The notes: a model not told the origin generated them from the sequence alone. Shown: positions 28,958 through 36,616, counted from the stretch's first letter. The stretch: DNA of 36,616 bases from Candidatus Parcubacteria bacterium (GCA_019658995.1 JAIFWN010000001.1:84852-121467), one strand, 5' to 3'. Numbers and translations: made by a program.

Positions 28958-29851
28958 ATGCGGCACGTACCTGTTCTTTTACACGAAGCGGTGGAAGCAC
29001 TCAATCTCCGCGATGGAGATATCTTCCTCGACGGCACTCTCGGAGGCGCCGGGCACTCCCTCCTCGTAGCCGAGAAATTCGGCGACGATGTGGAAATCAT
29101 AGGACTCGACCGCGATATCGAGGCGCTGGAACGTAGCGGGGAGAGGCTGCGTGAGCTTACCAAGTCGGCATACCTCAAGCTCGAGAGCTTCAGGAACCTC
29201 GATACGGTTCTAGAGTCTCTCGGCATAGAGAAAATCAATGCCGTGCTTCTCGATCTGGGAATTTCATCCGAACAGCTCGAGGAGTCCGGCAGGGGATTCA
29301 GTTTTCAGAAGGATGAGCCCCTGGAGATGACCATGGAGAAGGACAAGAAAGGCGTAACAGCCAAAGAGGTCCTGAACCATTGGGATGAGGATACGCTGGA
29401 ACTCGTTCTCCGGGGATTCGGAGAAGAAAAGTTCTCAAGACGTATAGCCGCAGAAATTGTGAGAAGGAGGGAAGAGAAGCCGTTTGAGACGACGGGCGAT
29501 CTCCTTGAAGCCGTGCGTCTTGCCACGCCGGCCTCTGCCAAACGCCATAAGATCCATCCGGCTACCCGAACTTTCCAGGCTATACGTATTGCCGTTAACG
29601 AGGAGCTGACCGCGCTCGAAGAGGGGCTGAAGAAGGCGTTTGAGGTTCTGGCCCCCAAGGGTAGGCTGGCGGTCATCTCCTTCCACTCCCTAGAAGACAG
29701 GATCGTCAAGAATTTCATGCGCGATCTTGCCAGAGAGGGAAGAGGGAAGCTCATTACAAAGAAGCCCATCACCCCGAGTGAGGAAGAGGTGAAAAATAAT
29801 CCGCGTTCGCGAAGCGCCAAGCTGAGAATTTTAGAAAAAAATGAAGACTAG
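28958..29851 (+). CDS. rsmH: 16S rRNA (cytosine-1402-N4) methyltransferase
   Basis: RsmH methylates C1402 in the ribosomal decoding centre. The 297-residue protein has the standard start RHVPVLLHEAVEAL, SAM-site motif IFLDGTLGGAGHS (about 18-30), LDLGISSEQLEESGRGFSF (about 95-113) and the C-terminal motif AVISFHSLEDRIVKNFM. Its length and order after mraZ are typical of the mra cluster. It overlaps ftsL by 11 nt. Confidence 0.97.
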   Translation: MRHVPVLLHEAVEALNLRDGDIFLDGTLGGAGHSLLVAEKFGDDVEIIGLDRDIEALERSGERLRELTKSAYLKLESFRNLDTVLESLGIEKINAVLLDLGISSEQLEESGRGFSFQKDEPLEMTMEKDKKGVTAKEVLNHWDEDTLELVLRGFGEEKFSRRIAAEIVRRREEKPFETTGDLLEAVRLATPASAKRHKIHPATRTFQAIRIAVNEELTALEEGLKKAFEVLAPKGRLAVISFHSLEDRIVKNFMRDLAREGRGKLITKKPITPSEEEVKNNPRSRSAKLRILEKNED

Positions 29852-30161
29852 AATAAGCACATTTTCATACGAAGCAAGAGTCCGGGTATTCTGGACGTTG
29901 TCTGTAGTCGCAATAGCAGCTCTTTCACTGTATTTCTACGCGGTTTTAGCAACCATACATCACACGGTAGCCAGGGCGACGCTCGAAAACCAAAGTCTGG
30001 TTCTATCCGCACGAGTGAGTGAGCTCGAGTTTGAGAGCATAGCTCTCAAGAACACGGTAAACCTGGATGTAGCCATTAGGGAAGGCTTCACCGAGGTCAA
30101 GAATCCTCTATATGTCTCGAGATCCCGAGGTTCTCTCACGCTCAACACCGGAGGTCGCTAA
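29841..30161 (+). CDS. ftsL: FtsL-like division protein
   Basis: The 106-residue bitopic protein has a short cytoplasmic N-terminus, one membrane helix (about 17-38) and a coiled coil (about 40-75, ATLENQSLVLSARVSELEFE onward), followed by a short tail. These features and its place between rsmH and ftsI identify FtsL. FtsL proteins are poorly conserved, so the call is largely positional. It overlaps rsmH by 11 nt; ftsI begins 20 nt later with its own -10-like element. Confidence 0.85.
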   Translation: MKTRISTFSYEARVRVFWTLSVVAIAALSLYFYAVLATIHHTVARATLENQSLVLSARVSELEFESIALKNTVNLDVAIREGFTEVKNPLYVSRSRGSLTLNTGGR

Positions 30162-30169
30162 TAGTGCGG

Positions 30170-30175
30170 TAAAAT
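30170..30175 (+). promoter_or_regulatory. Internal -10-like element before ftsI
   Basis: TAAAAT ends exactly 6 nt before ATG 30182, with no Shine-Dalgarno sequence in the 20-nt gap after ftsL. This may be an internal promoter giving a leaderless ftsI transcript. Confidence 0.4.
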
Positions 30176-30181
30176 ATATAA

Positions 30182-31933
30182 ATGAATTCACCAGGCCGAA
30201 TGCGTCTCCTCTCTATCGGGGTCATGCTCTTTGCATTACTCCTTATAGCCAAGCTCTATGAAGTACAGGTTCTGAAGGGGGAGATATACAGGGCCAAGGC
30301 CGATCATCAGTATGTGGAGGGAGGGAACTACTTCGACCGCGGCTCCATCTTCTTTACCGCCAAGGGCGGCTCGCATGTGCCGGCCGCGAGTGTCAAGACC
30401 GGCTTCATGCTCACTATCGACCCACAGCTTTTCAGGAAGATGGAGGCCGATAAGGAAGACATATATAAGCGCATCAATGCTGTTACTCCCATAGATAAAC
30501 TTGTCTGGGACACCAAGGCTTCTAAAGATTATGATCCGTACGAAGAGCTGGCCAAGCGTCTTTCCTCGGACGTAGCCAAGGGTATCCAGGCGCTCGGCAT
30601 TCCGGGCGTATCAGTATTTAAGGAAGACTGGCGTGTTTACCCGGGCGGCCCCATGGCCGCTCACGCAGTAGGCTTTGTCGGCTACGGCGGACCGGACGGT
30701 ACGGAGCTTGCCGGCCGCTACGGCCTCGAGCGATATTATGAAAATGTTTTAAAGCGGAGCGGCAACAAGGCTTTCGTCAACTTCTTTGCGGAGGTATTCT
30801 CCGATATTAAGAAGACCCTGACTCCGGGCGAGAGTCTCGAGGGGGATATTGTCACCACCATAGAACCATCGGTCGAGAGCATACTCGAGGAGGAACTCGA
30901 AAGGCTGCAGGGAAGATATCTTTCTGAATTTTCCGGCGGTATTATCATCGACCCTAAGACCGGAGAAATCTATGCCATGGCGCTTTCGCCGTCCTTCGAT
31001 CCGAATTCGCCCCAGTCCGCAGACTCTTCAGAAATATTCAGCAACAAGCTCGTTGAGGACCGGTACGAAATGGGATCGATCGTGAAGGCTCTTACGATGG
31101 CCGCCGGCCTGGACTCCGGCGCGGTATCGCGTAAGACCGTATACAACGACCCCGGCTGCCAGACTCTCGACAAAAAGACATTCTGCAACTATGACGGAGT
31201 GTCTCATGGTAATAATTTGCCAATGCAGGTGGTACTGAACAAGTCGCTCAACACCGGAGCGGCCTTCGTGGTTTCTAAAATGGGCAATGGCACTTTCCGC
31301 AAGTACATGCTCGATTACGGGCTGGGCGAGCTTACCGGTATCGATCTCCCCAACGAGGGTAAATCGCTCATTGCCAATCTATCGAGTCCGCGAGATCTTG
31401 AGTACGCCCAGGCCTCCTTCGGCCAGGGCGTAGCCTTCACACCGGTGCAGATGGTAAGAGCGCTCTCAGTTCTCGCCAACGGCGGTTATCTCATCACCCC
31501 TCATCTGGTGAAGAAAATCGAATATGAAATAGGCACCAGCAAAGAGATAAAACCGGAGAGGGGCGACCAGGTATTCAAGAAAGGCACTTCCGAGGAAATC
31601 TCACGCATGCTTACGGAGGTGGTCGATACAGCTCTCAAGGATGGCCATGTGCGCCTGTCAAACTACTCGGTAGCGGCGAAGACCGGCACCGCCCAGATTG
31701 CCAATCCGGCCGGGGGAGGGTATTATCCTGACCAATACTTACACTCCTTCTTCGGCTACTTCCCGAGCTATGATCCGCGCTTTCTCATCTTCCTCTATAC
31801 TTATTATCCGAAAGGTGTACAGTATGCATCCGAAACTCTTACCGACAGCTTCATTAATCTCACCAAGTTCCTCATCAGCTACTACAACATTGCTCCCGAC
31901 AGGCAAGCTCCCCCGCCTCCGATCGTCAAATAA
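30182..31933 (+). CDS. ftsI: Penicillin-binding protein 3-type division transpeptidase
   Basis: FtsI cross-links septal peptidoglycan. The 583-residue protein has one membrane helix (about 9-25), a pedestal domain (DRGSIFFTAKGG start; HAVGFVGYGG at about 161-170) and a transpeptidase domain with SIVK (Ser299, Lys302), SLN (355-357) and KTG (500-502), all intact. Its place after ftsL and before murF is standard. It differs from the mrdA product at 21803 by SLN in place of SSD. No ftsW follows. Confidence 0.96.
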   Translation: MNSPGRMRLLSIGVMLFALLLIAKLYEVQVLKGEIYRAKADHQYVEGGNYFDRGSIFFTAKGGSHVPAASVKTGFMLTIDPQLFRKMEADKEDIYKRINAVTPIDKLVWDTKASKDYDPYEELAKRLSSDVAKGIQALGIPGVSVFKEDWRVYPGGPMAAHAVGFVGYGGPDGTELAGRYGLERYYENVLKRSGNKAFVNFFAEVFSDIKKTLTPGESLEGDIVTTIEPSVESILEEELERLQGRYLSEFSGGIIIDPKTGEIYAMALSPSFDPNSPQSADSSEIFSNKLVEDRYEMGSIVKALTMAAGLDSGAVSRKTVYNDPGCQTLDKKTFCNYDGVSHGNNLPMQVVLNKSLNTGAAFVVSKMGNGTFRKYMLDYGLGELTGIDLPNEGKSLIANLSSPRDLEYAQASFGQGVAFTPVQMVRALSVLANGGYLITPHLVKKIEYEIGTSKEIKPERGDQVFKKGTSEEISRMLTEVVDTALKDGHVRLSNYSVAAKTGTAQIANPAGGGYYPDQYLHSFFGYFPSYDPRFLIFLYTYYPKGVQYASETLTDSFINLTKFLISYYNIAPDRQAPPPPIVK

Positions 31934-31936
31934 AGT

Positions 31937-33253
31937 ATGAGAGATATTTTCAGAAGAATAGTGGTCGTAATCCTGCAGTGGGAGGCCAAAGCGGTGTTGA
32001 AAAGGTACAAGCCTTCCATTATCGGCATTACCGGCACGGTTGGAAAAACATCTACCAAGGAAGCGGTTTATACAGCTCTGTCACAATTCGAAAGCGTCAG
32101 AAGAAGCCCCAAGAGTTTCAACAGCGACTTCGGCGTGCCTCTGGCTATCCTCGGACAGAAGGGGCCGGCTGATGTGACGGATATGGCTGGATGGCTGAAG
32201 GTTTTCCTCGAAGGTCTGATTGTACTTATCTTCCCCCACCATTATCCGAGATGGCTTATTCTTGAAATAGGTACGGACAGGCCGGGTGATATACGCGAGC
32301 TGACACAATGGATCAAGCCGGATGTGGTCATCGTTACCAAACTTGCCGAGGTTCCGGTGCATGTGGAGGCCTTCGGTTCTCCGGAGGACCTCTTTGCCGA
32401 GAAGGCGCACCTGGTGAAGGCTCTTAAGCCCGGCGGTACGCTTATACTCAATGCCGATGACAGCGATGTAGTAGCTTTCAGAAATTATTCGGAAGAGAGG
32501 GTGATCCTCTTCGGCAATTCGGCCGGCTCGGATGTCAGCGCCGCCAACTACAAAATTATTTATGATGATAAGAAGATTCCCAGAGGTGTACAGTTCGAAG
32601 TATTTACCGCCGGCCATGAATCCGAACCTGTAACCGTCGCCCTTTCCGGTACTCTCGGCGAGAGCCATGCCTATCACGTCCTGGCGGCGCTCTCGGTTAT
32701 AAAATTGCTTAACGAAAATATGGCCGCCGCCGCCAAGAGCTTTTCCCGCGAGAGCCCTCCGCCGGGCCGGGTGAGGATCATCGAGGGCCTCAAAGATTCC
32801 ATCATCATTGACGACACCTACAACTCTTCACCGGTAGCCGTGGAAGAAGCTCTGAAGATCCTGAAATCGGTCAGGTTGCCCGTGAGAGGAGGAAGGCGGA
32901 TCGCCATACTCGGCGACATGCTCGAACTCGGGCGTTACACCATAGATGCGCACAAAAATATCGGCAAGAAAGCTGCCAAGATAGCAGACTTGCTAGCCGT
33001 AGTCGGCATCCGCTCGCGCGCCACGGTTGAAGAAGCTCGGAGTGCCGGTCTCGGCGAATCGGAAGTGTTCCATTTTGACGACTCTATAGAAGCCGGGAAG
33101 TTCATGAAGGATCTGATAAAAAAAGGAGATATAATCTTAGTCAAAGGCTCCCAAGGCATGCGCATGGAGCGCGTAGTCGAAGAGCTTATGGCACACCCGG
33201 AAGACAAAGAAAAACTCCTGGTCCGCCAGGATGAGGAGTGGAGGAACAGATAG
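31937..33253 (+). CDS. murF: Mur ligase, MurF-like, short N-terminus
   Basis: MurF adds D-Ala-D-Ala to the UDP-MurNAc tripeptide. The 438-residue protein has the ATP site ITGTVGKTSTKE (31-42), EIGTDRPGDIRELT (the E-x-G-x-x-x-x-G-D/E-I motif of MurF), DDTYNSSPVAVEEAL and ILGDMLELG in the C-terminal part. Classic MurF has a separate N-terminal substrate domain of roughly 80-100 residues before the P-loop; here the P-loop begins at about residue 31, so that domain is missing or reduced to a hydrophobic helix. Function as MurF is likely by position after ftsI. Confidence 0.88.
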   Translation: MRDIFRRIVVVILQWEAKAVLKRYKPSIIGITGTVGKTSTKEAVYTALSQFESVRRSPKSFNSDFGVPLAILGQKGPADVTDMAGWLKVFLEGLIVLIFPHHYPRWLILEIGTDRPGDIRELTQWIKPDVVIVTKLAEVPVHVEAFGSPEDLFAEKAHLVKALKPGGTLILNADDSDVVAFRNYSEERVILFGNSAGSDVSAANYKIIYDDKKIPRGVQFEVFTAGHESEPVTVALSGTLGESHAYHVLAALSVIKLLNENMAAAAKSFSRESPPPGRVRIIEGLKDSIIIDDTYNSSPVAVEEALKILKSVRLPVRGGRRIAILGDMLELGRYTIDAHKNIGKKAAKIADLLAVVGIRSRATVEEARSAGLGESEVFHFDDSIEAGKFMKDLIKKGDIILVKGSQGMRMERVVEELMAHPEDKEKLLVRQDEEWRNR

Positions 33254-33306
33254 TTGATTTTTGGTTTCAGAAATGGTGATATAGGCAAAGACAGAGAGGA
33301 GAGACC

Positions 33307-33726
33307 GTGACAATAGAGAAAAGCGGCAGGGAACTGCTCTTGGAAGCCGTGAGGAAGAAGGACGGCTCAGGAGTCTTCTATATCTACGGAAGCAACGAAG
33401 AGGAGAAGCGGAGGATCGTGAAGTTTGTCAGTCTCGAGGCCCCGGATGAGATGTGCCGAGATTTCAATTTCGCCGAGAGAGATGCTCGGGAGTTAAACGG
33501 CGAGCTCTTCGCCGAGCTTCTGTCCCAGCCGATTTATCTCGCAGGCCGCCGGGTAGTCATAATCCAGTGTGCCGATAAGCTCTCGGACGAGGCTCGTCAT
33601 GCTTGGGCGCGATTTCCTGAAGTTGCGATTGAAGAGGTATTGCTCCTCTTGGTCAATACTCCCCATACTGATCGTGACGAATCCCTCGCCAGGCTAGAGG
33701 GAATTGTTCTCGTAGAGTGCAAGTAA
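33307..33726 (+). CDS. Delta-subunit-like (HolA) single-domain protein
   Basis: The 139-residue protein matches the N-terminal domain of the DNA polymerase III delta subunit: a strand-loop GVFYIYGSNEEEKRRIVKFV, a DFNFAERDARELNGELFAEL segment, then PIYLAGRRVVIIQCADKLSDEARHAW and VLLLLVNTPHTDRDE, with no Walker A. Full delta has about 340 residues and three domains; domains II and III are missing. It could be a truncated or domain-only subunit, or a paralogue with another role. GTG 33307 is preceded by AGAGGAGAG. It ends at a clear terminator, so truncation by a late frameshift would have to lie inside this frame. A full-length HolA may be elsewhere. Confidence 0.6.
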   Translation: MTIEKSGRELLLEAVRKKDGSGVFYIYGSNEEEKRRIVKFVSLEAPDEMCRDFNFAERDARELNGELFAELLSQPIYLAGRRVVIIQCADKLSDEARHAWARFPEVAIEEVLLLLVNTPHTDRDESLARLEGIVLVECK

Positions 33727-33747
33727 TCCCGCTTTGGCGGGATTTTT
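33726..33747 (+). terminator. Intrinsic terminator of the HolA-like gene and probably the mra cluster
   Basis: ATCCCGC (33726-33732) and GCGGGAT (33737-33743) form a 7-bp stem around TTTG, followed by a T-run ending in ATT. The stem starts in the TAA stop. Confidence 0.85.
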
Positions 33748-33748
33748 A

Positions 33749-34084
33749 TTACCTTATGACAAACGAGGTGATGGTGTGGCCGGTCTGATCCGAGGAAGTG
33801 TAAGTGAAGTCGGCAGTGTATGCGTTGTGGCCGTCTTCATACGAGACTACGCCCTTGCCGTCGGCGGCAGTAATACTAGTGACGTAGAATTTTCCGCCTA
33901 ACTGCTCTTTGACAGGGGAGAGAGCGGAAATATTTTGAGTAATATAATTCTCGATAGACATGAGCTTGCCCTGCGAAGCAATATTTTCCTCCGGTACATT
34001 CAAGTGCACATTTGGCCACCACATATAGACAGCCGCGCCAATGGCGATGATCACTATAACAAGAAAAAGTATTGATTTATTCAT
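33749..34084 (-). CDS. Small membrane-anchored extracytoplasmic protein
   Basis: The 111-residue protein has an N-terminal membrane helix (about 4-23, ILFLVIVIIAIGAAVYMWW) and a short beta-rich external domain ending FTYTSSDQTGHTITSFVIR. I do not recognise a family. An extended consensus -10 TGaTATAAT ends 6 nt before the ATG on the minus strand, so it is expected to be leaderless. It lies downstream of the KAP-type NTPase but separated by about 370 nt, so a shared transcript is not required. Confidence 0.6.
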   Translation of the reverse strand: MNKSILFLVIVIIAIGAAVYMWWPNVHLNVPEENIASQGKLMSIENYITQNISALSPVKEQLGGKFYVTSITAADGKGVVSYEDGHNAYTADFTYTSSDQTGHTITSFVIR

Positions 34085-34090
34085 GAGCTG

Positions 34091-34099
34091 ATTATATCA
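34091..34099 (-). promoter_or_regulatory. Extended -10 of the 111-residue protein, leaderless geometry
   Basis: On the minus strand TGaTATAAT ends 6 nt before ATG 34084, the clearest example of the shared layout in this window. Confidence 0.65.
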
Positions 34100-34122
34100 A
34101 AGCCTGTGACCCAAGTGGGACA

Positions 34123-34168
34123 AAGTTGGAACCAGCTTGTAGGAGAACTTAGCGCCTGGTACCAACTT
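34123..34168. repeat. 13-bp imperfect inverted repeat with 20-nt spacer
   Basis: AAGTTGGaACCAG (34123-34135) and CTGGTaCCAACTT (34156-34168) are inverted copies with one mismatch at the eighth base. Related words occur at about 5918-5936 (CTGGTACGAAGTTGGAAC), so the motif may be dispersed. Role unknown; possible operator or recombination site. Confidence 0.5.
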
Positions 34169-34453
34169 GGTCAAGACCTACAAGGATATTCAAATCATAG
34201 CCGAAAGATGGCCCTTCAGCCAGCTTAGCCGACTACCCAGTAGGATTAGAACATATAGGGTTATTATCGAGGCGTTGAGGCTTTTGAGGGTTTAAGGGGC
34301 TTGTAAGGACTCCAGAAACCTCTCCGTAGACTACTCGCTAAACCAAATGGCTGTGAATAATGATTTTATGGCTATAAATATGGCCTATCCAGAAGTTAAT
34401 AAACAAACGGCATCGAATAAAGCGAGTGATTTCGGTGGTAAATCCGAGCCTTA

Positions 34454-36616
34454 TTAAGGGGTAGCTGTAAGCGATACAATCTGAGGGATTACTGCAGCGG
34501 CTGAAGCGAGCCTCTCTTCGTCGATCTTTACAACAAGCTCATCCAGTACGCTATAAACAGCTGGGAGATCTTTGCTATAGCTAGCTGTATAGTTTCCTGT
34601 CTCTACAACCTTTGCCTTAGAAGAAAGATCTAAGGCTTTAATAGCAGCCGAGTTACTCCTCCAGTATTCAGCCAATCTGATTCGATCAATCACTTTAGTA
34701 AACTCTGGAACATGAGGGGTATACTCTCGTCCCGTGACTGACGAGAAGCTAGTAGAAAGGTTCATGAGCAGATAATCCAATAAGTACTCATATCCTTCTG
34801 GTGAGGGACCAAAGCACTTATCAAAGAGGTAATCATTCATTGCTTCTGCAATACCACCGTCATCCTCGTTGCCGCTCTCATCATAATAACCACACCCAAT
34901 ACCGTGGCTAATGTCCGTATTCCCTAACTGATAAATGGTAAACGACTTAATCCTTGATTTAAGTTGTGCGAGTGATTTATCAGCGTCTTCTTGGCTAAGT
35001 TTGCCTGAAGCGATCTGTGCTTTTAAATAGTCAAAATAATCTCCACTTATATCCTCGAGAGTAAGATCGTCGACTATAGAAAAGAAGTTCATGTCGGTGG
35101 TTATATATCGGCTCTTGAATATACCAAACACACGCTGCGACATCTCCCTCATTTCTTCAATAACTATATTACGTGTTGAGCCTTCGGTTGGAGCGGATGG
35201 GCTACCATGTTTTGATAATGCGCGAGTAAGATTAAATATATCTCCGCCCCTATCAGCATTGCAGAATAATCTGAAGGCTATCAAATCATATAAACCCAAC
35301 ACCCCACGTTGCTCCTGACTAAGAATATCGAGAATCCCTTCACCACTATGCCTAGACTCTCCAAATATCCACTCTGCAATCTCTGCCACATTCTTTTCGA
35401 CATTATTCCTGTGCTGATCGTTCTCATCTGCCCAACCTGCAGTATCGAGAAGCTTTATTAGGAAGAAATCTAGATCATCTCTAAATCCAAGTCCAATCTT
35501 TTCGTTCGTAAACAGCGAGTAGCGTTGGATATTGTTAACTAAGTAAAGTATCAGTTTGCGGCCATAGCTCCCGCCCACATCATATAAGCTATTTACCAAC
35601 ACTCTCCAGAGTTGCTCCTGCGAGGATTCTCCCAGAGAAGTTGAAAACACTTCGTCTGATAAGACCTCTTCCATAGTTTTTCCTCCCACAATCTCATTCT
35701 TGGCTCTCAAGTAAAATCTGTGCTGATTTTGCTTCTGTGGCTTAGATAGATTAACAATGAGCTGGAGATAATCAGTCAGATTTTGACCACCTGCCCAAGG
35801 ACCCCCATTGAAACAAGCTAGCGTCCTCTTAACCTCTTCGGGCACATCATCAATCTTTACTGTTTCTATAGCCTTACCATCAACCTTTGCCTTAGGGAGG
35901 CGCTGCAAAACATTGAAAACTTTATCAACAAGAAACTTCGGGTTTGGTGTGAGTTTCTCAGCATACTCGGTATAGAGAGTAGAGTTTGCGTATAAACTAT
36001 CACTGAATCTATCTCGAGGTCCTCTAGTCCCAGGCGGATAGTTATCATCGTACGGTATCACTACTGAGAAAAAGCCTCTCTTACCATTGGTCTCTGTATC
36101 ATAGATCTTTCTAAAAACATTTGGATAGTTGATATAAATCAAAAGCAGATGGATAAGGTCCTTTTGATCAAAGTCACTGTTGTCAAAATCTGTCTTCTGA
36201 ACTTCGAGCAGCAGAAGGGTGTTTAGGAGTCTCTTGAGCTTTCTCACATCTCCAACGAATGGGAGATAGTTATGGTACTCATCGGAGTTAAGTATCTCGG
36301 TTAAGCCTCCCAAAGCCTTAGATACAAGAATGGGATCCGCCTCAGAGTTTCCATCTAAAGCTTTGCCAATATTCTCTGTTATGTATCTAACTAAAGTACT
36401 ACTTTCAAGATATAGGCTAGTCTTTACATTCACAAACTTCTCAAGAAACTCTGTGACCTTCTCGGTATTTGAGTCCTTGTCTTCTAAGGCCTTTATGTTG
36501 TCTGTGTCGTAGCAAAGCACATAAGAAATATTTGGCAGAAGGAAACTCTTTTTTATAACAAATAGAACGTCCTTGATAGCCTTAAAAGTTAGGCGGTCAA
36601 GATCATCCACTACTAT
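34454..36616 (-). CDS. KAP-type P-loop NTPase, N-terminus outside window
   Basis: The frame is open at the window edge, so the start and Walker A motif are not visible. Read on the minus strand it opens at IVVDDLDRL, the Walker B form DDLDR characteristic of KAP P-loop NTPases, followed by SYVLCYDTD. A segment VGDVRKLKRLLNTL at about 120-135 is like the conserved post-ATPase helix of that family. The remaining roughly 550 residues have no motif I recognise and look soluble and helical. Many KAP proteins are linked to membrane or phage-exclusion functions, so a defence role is possible but inferred. The gene is AT-richer in sequence than its neighbours, consistent with acquisition. Confidence 0.75.
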   Translation of the reverse strand: MVVDDLDRLTFKAIKDVLFVIKKSFLLPNISYVLCYDTDNIKALEDKDSNTEKVTEFLEKFVNVKTSLYLESSTLVRYITENIGKALDGNSEADPILVSKALGGLTEILNSDEYHNYLPFVGDVRKLKRLLNTLLLLEVQKTDFDNSDFDQKDLIHLLLIYINYPNVFRKIYDTETNGKRGFFSVVIPYDDNYPPGTRGPRDRFSDSLYANSTLYTEYAEKLTPNPKFLVDKVFNVLQRLPKAKVDGKAIETVKIDDVPEEVKRTLACFNGGPWAGGQNLTDYLQLIVNLSKPQKQNQHRFYLRAKNEIVGGKTMEEVLSDEVFSTSLGESSQEQLWRVLVNSLYDVGGSYGRKLILYLVNNIQRYSLFTNEKIGLGFRDDLDFFLIKLLDTAGWADENDQHRNNVEKNVAEIAEWIFGESRHSGEGILDILSQEQRGVLGLYDLIAFRLFCNADRGGDIFNLTRALSKHGSPSAPTEGSTRNIVIEEMREMSQRVFGIFKSRYITTDMNFFSIVDDLTLEDISGDYFDYLKAQIASGKLSQEDADKSLAQLKSRIKSFTIYQLGNTDISHGIGCGYYDESGNEDDGGIAEAMNDYLFDKCFGPSPEGYEYLLDYLLMNLSTSFSSVTGREYTPHVPEFTKVIDRIRLAEYWRSNSAAIKALDLSSKAKVVETGNYTASYSKDLPAVYSVLDELVVKIDEERLASAAAVIPQIVSLTATP

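Larger units (their letters stand above)
34085..34453. other. Gene-poor spacer before the KAP-type NTPase
   Basis: This 369-nt stretch contains the promoter element of the gene at 33749-34084 (near 34091-34099) and a 13-bp inverted repeat at 34123-34168. It has AT-rich sequence towards 34300-34400 with repeated ATGGC words, and a weak GATTT/AAATC hairpin at 34430-34442. No RNA gene, terminator with T-run or credible coding frame was seen. Confidence 0.5.

Noticed and set aside
34350-34457. A 36-codon plus-strand frame beginning ATGGCTGTG in the spacer before the KAP gene
   Set aside because: No ribosome-binding site or -10 at the usual distance, no recognisable pattern, and it ends inside the NTPase stop region. 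Likely chance.
1-36616. CRISPR array or insertion sequence
   Set aside because: No regularly spaced direct repeats, transposase frame or flanking inverted repeats with target duplications were seen.

Overview
The window reads as a chromosomal segment of an ultra-small bacterium of the Candidate Phyla Radiation (Patescibacteria), most likely Parcubacteria. The evidence is the gene mix: short or domain-poor versions of universal proteins (DnaX without a zinc knuckle, 416-residue ProRS without the editing insertion, RseP without a PDZ domain, single-domain HolA-like protein), many small exported proteins with one N-terminal membrane anchor, a sortase with a PNTG-type substrate, and a peptidoglycan and division gene set. 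TGA is an ordinary stop codon (for example the ends of ftsQ and dus), so the UGA=Gly code of Gracilibacteria/SR1 is not in use. No lineage call is possible without rRNA.

Layout. 1-2352: serS 3' end, ftsQ and dus, overlapping. 2353-4270: a separate unit with a strong promoter, a probable structured RNA of about 320 nt with its own terminator, and an exported Ig-like protein. 4290-6548: dnaX, a DoxX-like protein, a GNAT acetyltransferase and tRNA-Gln(UUG). 6608-8266: four small membrane-anchored extracytoplasmic proteins. 8350-12563: DEAD-box helicase, sortase and substrate, ECF sigma factor with a shortened partner, and a calcium-repeat protein. 12580-16217: FAD oxidoreductase, Gmad2 protein, LOG-family protein, FKBP isomerase, delta-prime-like clamp-loader subunit. 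16264-16695: an orphan cassette. 16853-23515: frr, rseP, a small orphan, proS, mreB, mreC, mreD-like, mrdA. 23627-25928: an orphan, greA, lysS. 25930-28412: an island of four orphan genes with their own promoters and terminators. 28454-33747: mraZ, rsmH, ftsL, ftsI, murF, and a HolA-like fragment. 33749-36616: a small anchored protein and a large AT-richer KAP-type P-loop NTPase running off the window.

Two kinds of transcription unit alternate. Many ordinary genes have a -10 hexamer, often extended (TGaTATAAT type), ending exactly 6 nt before the start codon. This predicts leaderless mRNAs. The orphan genes instead have promoters further upstream, a leader with a Shine-Dalgarno sequence, and usually a strong intrinsic terminator. 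That contrast suggests the orphan units are regulated or acquired cassettes placed between core operons.

The core genes together cover cell-wall elongation (MreBCD, PBP2), division (MraZ, RsmH, FtsL, FtsI, FtsQ), precursor synthesis (MurF), clamp loading (DnaX, HolB-like, HolA-like), translation (SerRS, ProRS, LysRS, Frr, Dus) and surface display (sortase and substrate). No rodA/ftsW, mraY or murG is in this window. All functional calls come from reading the sequence and family knowledge; no database search was run.
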